DNA of 18,055 bases from an uncultured Eubacteriales bacterium (lineage in GTDB: Bacteria; Bacillota; Clostridia; Lachnospirales; Lachnospiraceae). The notes under the pieces are model-generated. The model ran no database searches and was not told the DNA's origin. It saw nothing but the letters and a program-made list of their open reading frames with translations. Positions within the stretch are counted from its first letter, which is position 1. Each line of letters starts with the position of its first letter. The position numbers and the translations under genes are program-made. This document shows positions 13,244-18,055 of the stretch, in pieces. The stretch is from positions 1 to 18,055 of the forward strand of contig ONWL01000006.1 in NCBI GenBank assembly GCA_900321525.1. Reading direction: 5' to 3'.

Positions 13244-13681
13244 TTATTCTGCTTCCTGTGCTTCTTTCTTTACGATTTCAGCCACACGGTGCAGACTTTT
13301 CACAAGAGCTGCTGTCTCTGCCTCTCCCAGTTCCTCTGTGATCTTCTCATATACCTTGCGCAAATACTGGCGCTGCTGCTCCAGTCTGTCAATGGACTTT
13401 TGTGTCAACTCCACATAGGTGCGATTCCGTTCCTCTCCCATCAGCCACTTGATATACCCTCTCTCCTGCAGCTTGGAAATCTCTCTGGATACACCAGGCA
13501 TCGGCATCTGCAGTCCCTCTGCCAGTTCTGCCAGATACACACCGCCATTTTCAGAATCCGCAGCCTTATCCCGTATATAGTGCAGAAACAGATAATCAAT
13601 TCGATCCATTAGATGAAATACCTGCTCCACGTTCACATTGTCTAAAAATAACTGCTCTACACTCGTCCCCTTTTCTGCCAT
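13244..13681 (-). CDS. MarR-family transcriptional regulator
   Basis: A 145-residue winged-helix DNA-binding protein. The N-terminal helices (about 1-45) form the dimer interface. The helix-turn-helix lies in VYLAELAEGLQMPMPGVSREISKLQERGYI, and the wing in MGEERNRTYVELT. The last 50 residues form the second dimerisation helix pair. AAAGGAG is seven nucleotides upstream of ATG 13681. The gene stands alone between two terminators. A 22-bp inverted repeat (13708-13729) in its leader is the probable autoregulatory site. It is adjacent to the homocysteine operon, but an equal inverted repeat (TTGACTT/AAGTCAA) is not present at the metY promoter, so control of metY is unproven. The ligand is unknown. 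Confidence 0.88.
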   Translation of the reverse strand: MAEKGTSVEQLFLDNVNVEQVFHLMDRIDYLFLHYIRDKAADSENGGVYLAELAEGLQMPMPGVSREISKLQERGYIKWLMGEERNRTYVELTQKSIDRLEQQRQYLRKVYEKITEELGEAETAALVKSLHRVAEIVKKEAQEAE

Positions 13682-13707
13682 ACCATTGCTCCTTTCTTTT
13701 CGAGACT

Positions 13708-13729
13708 TTGACTTTCATTTTCAAGTCAA
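13708..13729 (-). promoter_or_regulatory. Probable MarR autoregulatory operator
   Basis: TTGACTT (13708-13714) and AAGTCAA (13723-13729) are perfect inverted 7-mers with an 8-nt spacer, 27 nt upstream of the marR-type ATG and just downstream of a TATAAA (13745-13740) on the minus strand. Size and spacing suit a MarR dimer. Confidence 0.55.
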
Positions 13730-13754
13730 CCAGATACCTTTTATAGTTTACCAT

Positions 13755-13786
13755 AAAAAGGCAGGTTTCATCAAGAAATCCTGCCT
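13755..13786 (-). terminator. Terminator of the glycerate kinase operon
   Basis: On the minus strand AGGCAGG-ATTTC pairs with GAAA-CCTGCCT (13786-13775 with 13769-13759, one bulged A) around a short loop, followed by TTTTTA. It lies 42 nt beyond the stop of the small membrane protein gene and is a clear intrinsic terminator. Confidence 0.85.
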
Positions 13787-13827
13787 GTCTATTTCATGAA
13801 ATTTTCATAAAAATCCTCTATTTTCCC

Positions 13828-14214
13828 TTACTTCACGATTTCCCCAAGCTTTGGCTCTCCATGTTCGATCATCTGCTCAATCATTCCGGCCATGGTTTCC
13901 CGCAGCTGCACACTGTCATCTAGCGATCCTCCTGCATAATAGTGCTGATCCATAGGCACTTCCTTGTTTTTCCGAAATACAATCAGAAAGAGCGTTGCAA
14001 AAACGGTCAGAAACATCACAGCAGCAAACGCAATTGAGACACCCAAAAAAATCCGCGAGATTGGTAACATGGCTGTCACAAAGATAGCAACGACGCTGAT
14101 CAAAAAAAGAATAGATACCACATTGACCACCCGCTGTTCCGCGTCGGATATTGCCCGCTCTCCTGAGGCCTGCATTTCTTTTCCTTTTTTGCGTTCATAA
14201 AGTGTTTTATTCAT
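13828..14214 (-). CDS. Small two-helix membrane protein of unknown function
   Basis: A 128-residue protein I do not recognise. A basic N-terminus (about 1-12) and a polar stretch are followed by two hydrophobic segments, about residues 31-51 and 55-80, joined by a very short turn, and then a soluble C-terminal tail of about 48 residues with HYYAGGSLDD and a predicted helix LRETMAGMIEQMIE. An AGGAGG lies eight nucleotides upstream of ATG 14214; a GTG just before it (14217) is also possible. It starts 21 nt after the glycerate kinase stop and shares its terminator, so the two are co-transcribed. No catalytic motif is visible. Confidence 0.75.
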   Translation of the reverse strand: MNKTLYERKKGKEMQASGERAISDAEQRVVNVVSILFLISVVAIFVTAMLPISRIFLGVSIAFAAVMFLTVFATLFLIVFRKNKEVPMDQHYYAGGSLDDSVQLRETMAGMIEQMIEHGEPKLGEIVK

Positions 14215-14235
14215 CACCGTTGCCTCCTGTTCCCA

Positions 14236-15378
14236 TCACTCTTCCACTTCCCGCTCTGCCTTCAGCCAGGAAAACAGCTTATCCGCAGCCGCTTCATACA
14301 GATAGGAAGCGTGGCCCATGGCATAGGTCAACGTCATTTCATCATTCATCAGTGGAATCACATTGTCGATGCCGCAATCATAGATGCCCTCGTATCCCTC
14401 GCCAAAGCCTCCTACGATGGCAGTAACTGGAACGTTCTGCTCCTTTGCCACCATGCCGATACCGCTTAATACCTTGCCATACAGTGACTGTTCATCTACT
14501 CTGCCCTCTCCAGTGATGATCATATCGGCATCTGCAATGTGTTCTGCAAAATGAATAGTTTCCAACACCACCTGAATGCCGGACATCAGTCTGGCATTAC
14601 AAAATGCCAGCATGGCACCGCCCATACCACCAGCGGCTCCCGCACCCGGAAATTCTTCCACATCTTTGTTCAGATCTCTGCGGAGCAACTCTGCATATTT
14701 CTTCATGCCCATCTCCAGCAATGTGAGCTGACTGCCTACCCCACCTTTCTGGGGACCAAATACGAATGTGGCTCCTTCCGGTCCGGTCATGGGATTGTTC
14801 ACATCACACATAACAGTAAAGTGGGCTTCTGAGAGTTCCGGCATCATGCCGCTGACATCAATCTGATCCACTTTGATCAGATTCTTCCCTGCCGGAAACA
14901 GTTCTTCTCCTGCACTGTCCAGAAAACGGGCACCCAGCGCTGCCATGGCCCCCATGCCCCCGTCATTGGTGGCACTGCCGCCGATGGCAATGATGAAATT
15001 GTGGTAGCCATTTTCCAGTGCATGACGAATCAGTTCCCCGGTACCATAGGAAGTGGCCTCTATGGCATTGCCCTCTTCAAAAGGAATCAACGTCAGTCCG
15101 GAGGCGGCTGCCATTTCCACCAGTACCGTACCGCCCCGCAGTACAGAATAAAATGCGGTCATCTCTTCATACAGGGGATTGTGTACCTGTACTTCTCTGT
15201 GCACTCCATCCAATACCTGCATCAAAGCCTCGATGGTACCCTCTCCGCCATCTGCCATCGGAAATGACACAATCTCACAACCAGGAAAATACTTTCTGGC
15301 TGTGGATTCCAATATTCTAATCTCCTCCCATGAGGTCATAGAACCCTTCATCGAATCCGGCGCAAATACAAATTTCAT
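14236..15378 (-). CDS. Glycerate 2-kinase (GarK/GlxK family)
   Basis: A 380-residue enzyme that phosphorylates D-glycerate with ATP, giving 2-phosphoglycerate for glycolysis. The N-terminus MKFVFAPDSMKGSMTS is the family hallmark (APDSFKGS in most members), followed by MADGGEGT near residue 43, AIGGSATNDGGMG in the middle, NPMTGPEGAT and FGPQKG, and ITGEGRVDEQSLYGK toward the C-terminus. Length is typical. AAGGAGGTGCGCC gives a good ribosome binding site before ATG 15378. It heads a two-gene operon with the small membrane protein. Upstream lies the repeat region 15412-15654, so its promoter is not obvious. It has no evident link with the sulfur genes. Confidence 0.95.
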   Translation of the reverse strand: MKFVFAPDSMKGSMTSWEEIRILESTARKYFPGCEIVSFPMADGGEGTIEALMQVLDGVHREVQVHNPLYEEMTAFYSVLRGGTVLVEMAAASGLTLIPFEEGNAIEATSYGTGELIRHALENGYHNFIIAIGGSATNDGGMGAMAALGARFLDSAGEELFPAGKNLIKVDQIDVSGMMPELSEAHFTVMCDVNNPMTGPEGATFVFGPQKGGVGSQLTLLEMGMKKYAELLRRDLNKDVEEFPGAGAAGGMGGAMLAFCNARLMSGIQVVLETIHFAEHIADADMIITGEGRVDEQSLYGKVLSGIGMVAKEQNVPVTAIVGGFGEGYEGIYDCGIDNVIPLMNDEMTLTYAMGHASYLYEAAADKLFSWLKAEREVEE

Positions 15379-15411
15379 GGCGCACCTCCTTCCTTATTTC
15401 CAATAAAAAAT

Positions 15412-15512
15412 ATTAGTACCGCTACATCCACACGATGCGAGAGCTTGCCTTCGAAAGACATGTTGCGTACGCAGGCATCAGTTCAGAAAATAAATAGAGT
15501 TTTGCAACTTTC
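15412..15512. repeat. Half copy of the 7.4-kb repeat element
   Basis: 15433-15512 aligns without large gaps with 7531-7611, the right arm of the MITE-like element. A 25-nt stretch including the TGCGTACGCA palindrome is identical, and the ends run GAGTTT-x-CAA. Each copy also has an ATTAGTA start (15412 and 7490). The left arm and central palindromes are missing here, because the coding start of glycerate kinase lies where they would be. It represents a solo arm or truncated copy. Confidence 0.65.
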
Positions 15513-15520
15513 TATCCATC

Positions 15521-15654
15521 TCCTTCAGAGCCATCTCGATTTCGCTACGCTGCATCTCGCTGTGTCTTCTCGCCAAATGAATTTGTGTCAAAACATGTTT
15601 ATGCATGCAAGCATGCAACGCATGTTTTTCACAAATTCGCATAGCTCTGAAGGA
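15521..15654. repeat. Large nested inverted-repeat structure after metG
   Basis: The outer arms, perfect 11-mers beginning TCCTTCAGAGC (15521-15531 and 15644-15654), abut the metG stop codon. Inside, 15579-15597 pairs with 15621-15638 (17 bp with a small internal loop), and within that TGCATGC/GCATGCA (15602-15608, 15611-15617) forms an apical stem. There is no T-tract, so it is not a standard terminator, though it may stop or protect the metG transcript. It lies right beside the half copy of the repeat element and may be part of a composite repeat. Confidence 0.7.
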
Positions 15655-17646
15655 TTAACAGATCTCCGCTCCTGCCGGCATGGACTTCTCCGGTGTCATC
15701 AGCGCCAGATTGCCCTCTGCGTCTTCTGCACACAGTAACATTCCCTCACTGACTACTCCTGCTAAGGTAGCCGGTTTTAAGTTCACCAGCACCATCACTT
15801 TCTTGCCTACCATCTCTTCTGGTGTGTAATGTGCCTTGATACCGGATACGATCTGCTTCACCTGACTGCCGATCTTCACCTGACTGCACAGCAATTTCTT
15901 GGACTTCTTCACTGCTTCGCAGGCAATGATCTCCCCTACCTGGAACTGCATGGCAGCAAACTGGTCATAGGTGATTTCTGCCTTTGGCTCGATATCGATC
16001 ACTGCCTCCGCTTCTTTCGCCGGTGCAGCCTCTCCGTTCAGCTTGGCCTGCTCTGCCTCGTACTCTGCCTTCTGGGCTGCCTGAATGGCTTCAATCTTTG
16101 GCATCACGTCCTTGGCATTTAAGCGTGCAAAAAGGATTTCCGGTGTGTCTGTCACCTTGGTACCGTTCTGGTATAACCCGAAGATCTCTAACTGGTCATA
16201 CTCACGAAGGGTGGTAGACAGCTGGGTGACGATCTTCTCTGCTGTTTCCGGCAGGAAACTGTGCAGCAGGCTGGCACCGATGGTCAGAGACTCTGCCAGA
16301 TTGTATAGTACCTCGCTGAGACGGTCATGCTGTGCCTCATCCTTTGCCAGCACCCATGGGGTTGTCTCATCAATATATTTATTACAGCGACGGAACAGTG
16401 CAAATACTTCTGTGATCGCATCTGCCACGCGCAACTTTTCCATCTTTTCTTCTACTTTTTTCTTAGTGCCGGTCACCAGTGCTTTCAGGTCTGCGTCTAC
16501 ATCCGCTGTCACACCGGTACTGCGTACCACACCGTCAAAATATTTATTGCTCATGGACACGGTACGATTCACCAGATTGCCCAGAATATTGGCCAGATCA
16601 GAATTGAACCGCTCAATGACCAGATCCCATGTGATCACGCCGTCATTTTCAAAGGGCATCTCATGGAGCACAAAATAACGGGTGGCATCCACGCCAAACA
16701 GATCTGCCATATCATCTGCATAGATCACGTTGCCCTTGGACTTACTCATCTTGTCCCCACCCTGTAACAGCCATGGATGGCCAAATACCTGCTTTGGCAG
16801 CGGCAGATCCAGTGCCATCAGGAAGATCGGCCAGTAAATGGTATGGAAACGAACGATATCCTTTCCAATCAAATGCAGGTCTGCGGGCCAGTATTTGGCA
16901 AACATTTCAGAAGAACCGTCCGGATCGTAACCCAGCTTGGTAATATAGTTGGTCAGTGCATCCAGCCACACATATACCACATGCTTAGGGTCAAAATCCA
17001 CCGGAATGCCCCAGCTAAAGGAAGTACGGGATACACACAGATCTTGTAAACCTGGCAGAAGGAAATTGTTCATCATCTCATTTTTGCGGGAAACCGGCTG
17101 AATGAATTCCGGATGGGTATTGATATGCTCGATCAGTCTGTCTGCATACTTGCTCATACGGAAAAAGTAAGCTTCCTCTTTGGCAGGCTTCACCTCTCTG
17201 CCGCAGTCCGGACACTTGCCGTCTACTAACTGAGACTCAGTCCAGAAGGACTCACACGGAGTACAATACAATCCCTCGTATGCACTCTTATAAATGTCTC
17301 CCTGATCATACAGCTTCTTGAAAATCTTCTGCACTACCTTCTCATGGTCTTCATCGGTGGTGCGCATAAACTTATTATAAGAAGAATTCATCAGATCCCA
17401 GATACGCTTTACCTCTCCGGATACATTGTCTACATACGCCTTCGGTGTAATCCCTGCTGCCTCTGCCTTCTCCTGGATCTTCTGTCCATGCTCATCGGTA
17501 CCGGTCTGAAACCACACATCGTAACCCTGCATTCGCTTAAAACGGGCAATGCTGTCCGCTAATACAATTTCATAAGTATTGCCAATGTGGGGCTTGCCGG
17601 ATGTATAAGCAATCGCGGTGGTCATATAGTATGGTTTCTTTGTCAT
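15655..17646 (-). CDS. metG: Methionyl-tRNA synthetase
   Basis: A 663-residue enzyme that charges tRNA-Met. Class I signatures are HIGN at 20-23 and KMSKS at 299-303. The connective-peptide zinc site uses Cys128/Cys131 and Cys145/Cys148 (CTPC and CPDC), a single-knuckle form. A C-terminal Trbp111/EMAP-like tRNA-binding domain (about 560-663, starting ITYDQFAAMQFQVGEI) is fused via a Glu/Ala-rich linker, as in the longer bacterial MetRS class. ATG 17646 is preferred, with GGAGG six nucleotides upstream and the family's N-terminus; the frame continues to 17742 but that stretch is leader. It has its own promoter at 17754-17782 and a leader with two hairpins. Confidence 0.97.
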   Translation of the reverse strand: MTKKPYYMTTAIAYTSGKPHIGNTYEIVLADSIARFKRMQGYDVWFQTGTDEHGQKIQEKAEAAGITPKAYVDNVSGEVKRIWDLMNSSYNKFMRTTDEDHEKVVQKIFKKLYDQGDIYKSAYEGLYCTPCESFWTESQLVDGKCPDCGREVKPAKEEAYFFRMSKYADRLIEHINTHPEFIQPVSRKNEMMNNFLLPGLQDLCVSRTSFSWGIPVDFDPKHVVYVWLDALTNYITKLGYDPDGSSEMFAKYWPADLHLIGKDIVRFHTIYWPIFLMALDLPLPKQVFGHPWLLQGGDKMSKSKGNVIYADDMADLFGVDATRYFVLHEMPFENDGVITWDLVIERFNSDLANILGNLVNRTVSMSNKYFDGVVRSTGVTADVDADLKALVTGTKKKVEEKMEKLRVADAITEVFALFRRCNKYIDETTPWVLAKDEAQHDRLSEVLYNLAESLTIGASLLHSFLPETAEKIVTQLSTTLREYDQLEIFGLYQNGTKVTDTPEILFARLNAKDVMPKIEAIQAAQKAEYEAEQAKLNGEAAPAKEAEAVIDIEPKAEITYDQFAAMQFQVGEIIACEAVKKSKKLLCSQVKIGSQVKQIVSGIKAHYTPEEMVGKKVMVLVNLKPATLAGVVSEGMLLCAEDAEGNLALMTPEKSMPAGAEIC

Positions 17647-17669
17647 AATGTTCCTCCATTGATTTTTGG

Positions 17670-17728
17670 ATTTGCCACATGCCAAATATACTGACATGCA
17701 AATACAGGGCTGAATCTCTTCAGCCCTG
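17670..17728 (-). promoter_or_regulatory. Two adjacent hairpins in the metG leader
   Basis: The promoter-proximal hairpin has a perfect 9-bp stem, CAGGGCTGA/TCAGCCCTG (17728-17720 with 17713-17705), and a 6-nt loop. The second, ATTTGC/GCAAAT (17703-17698 with 17675-17670), has an inner ATGTC/GGCAT stem and ends about 12 nt before the RBS. It lacks T-box and SAM riboswitch core motifs and a T-tract. It may control translation or mRNA stability. Confidence 0.45.
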
Positions 17729-17753
17729 ACTACGGCATTCAAATCTAATGCCC

Positions 17754-17782
17754 ATTATACTATACATTCCCGAAAATGTCTA
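17754..17782 (-). promoter_or_regulatory. Promoter of metG
   Basis: TAGACA (17782-17777) and TATAAT (17759-17754) on the minus strand with a 17-nt spacer. The leader to the ATG is about 100 nt. Confidence 0.75.
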
Positions 17783-18055
17783 CTCTCACCTGTACTTGCC
17801 ACGCCATGCGCATGAATATTTTTCTTCCGCTAAACACGCTTTCTTGTTTTAAAAAGCCAGTACTTGTTCCAGAAATTCCGCCGGATTCATACTGATTACA
17901 AAACGCTTTTTGTTTTTCTCTACTTATTCAGATTTATAACCAAAATCGGTGAACACTTCTTGCGCATTATAACAATAGCAAATATTATATCGTTTCCTAT
18001 TATTTTTAACACTTTATAGCTTTAGCAGCTTGTTTTTGTGGTTCTGAATTTTAAT
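17783..18055. other. AT-rich region upstream of metG without a recognisable gene
   Basis: There is no long frame. On the minus strand a short open stretch ends in a TAA at 17851-17849 and reads KKRFVISMNPAEFLEQVLAF, which could be the degenerate 3' end of an unknown gene, but stops interrupt it just upstream. A 10-bp palindrome, CATGCGCATG, lies at 17805-17814. Nothing else could be supported. Confidence 0.3.

Noticed and set aside
15412..15430. GGTACTAATA (reverse strand) as the 3' end of a 23S rRNA
   Set aside because: Only about ten bases resemble rRNA 3' ends; no further rRNA sequence is present.
15433..15738. Small proteins encoded across the repeats (frames near 7525-7707 and 15445-15738 sharing the peptide DMLRTQAS)
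   Set aside because: The shared peptide simply reflects the shared DNA repeat. The frames lack ribosome binding sites, and the second runs antisense into metG.

Overview
The window looks like a chromosomal segment of a low-to-mid GC anaerobic Firmicute, most likely Lachnospiraceae or a close clostridial relative. This rests on AGGAGG-type ribosome binding sites, TTGACA/TATAAT promoters, a clostridial-type NifS-NifU pair, a 4Fe-4S-rich stand-alone sulfite reductase, and a tRNA gene without an encoded CCA. The genus cannot be fixed from sequence reading alone. Most genes lie on the minus strand.

Layout. 1-473 (-): 5' part of a Lit/DUF1461-type membrane protein gene. 890-1618 (+): HAD hydrolase. 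1755-1825 (+): tRNA-Gly(CCC), followed at once by a perfect 30-bp inverted repeat. 2043-3777 (-): nifS-nifU Fe-S assembly operon behind a promoter with an Rrf2/IscR-like palindrome. 4064-5816 (+): FecCD-type ABC permease and ATPase. 5895-7334 (-): bifunctional siroheme synthase CysG. 7363-7612: a 250-bp self-complementary MITE-like element. 7611-8654 (-): ABC substrate-binding lipoprotein. 8861-12837 (-): the metY-sir-tusA-hcyS-hcyF-hcyD cluster. 13244-13681 (-): MarR regulator. 13828-15378 (-): glycerate kinase and a small membrane protein. 15412-15654: a diverged half copy of the 7.4-kb element plus a large nested hairpin. 15655-17646 (-): metG.

The central system. metY, a small siroheme/4Fe-4S sulfite reductase, a TusA-like protein, a ThiS-fold sulfur carrier, a ThiF/MoeB-like activating enzyme and a JAMM protease form one apparent transcription unit, from a TTGACA-17-TATATT promoter near 12990 to a terminator near 8785. 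This matches the protein-thiocarboxylate route to homocysteine known from Wolinella succinogenes (HcyS/HcyD/HcyF/MetY/Sir). The carrier ends Gly-Gly-Gly-Cys, so its C-terminus is capped by one extra residue that the JAMM enzyme would have to remove; the Wolinella carrier has an Ala there. The proposed order is: HcyD trims HcyS, HcyF adenylates it, sulfide from Sir (or persulfide through TusA) makes the thiocarboxylate, MetY transfers it to O-acetylhomoserine, and HcyD releases homocysteine. CysG supplies the siroheme for Sir, and NifS/NifU can supply Fe-S clusters. The FecBCD-like transporter, whose genes are split around cysG, may feed the pathway with iron or another metal or cofactor, but its substrate is unknown. 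metG and metY put methionine use and synthesis in the same neighbourhood.

No CRISPR array, rRNA, transposase or phage gene was seen. The intergenic regions hold several strong palindromes, described individually.
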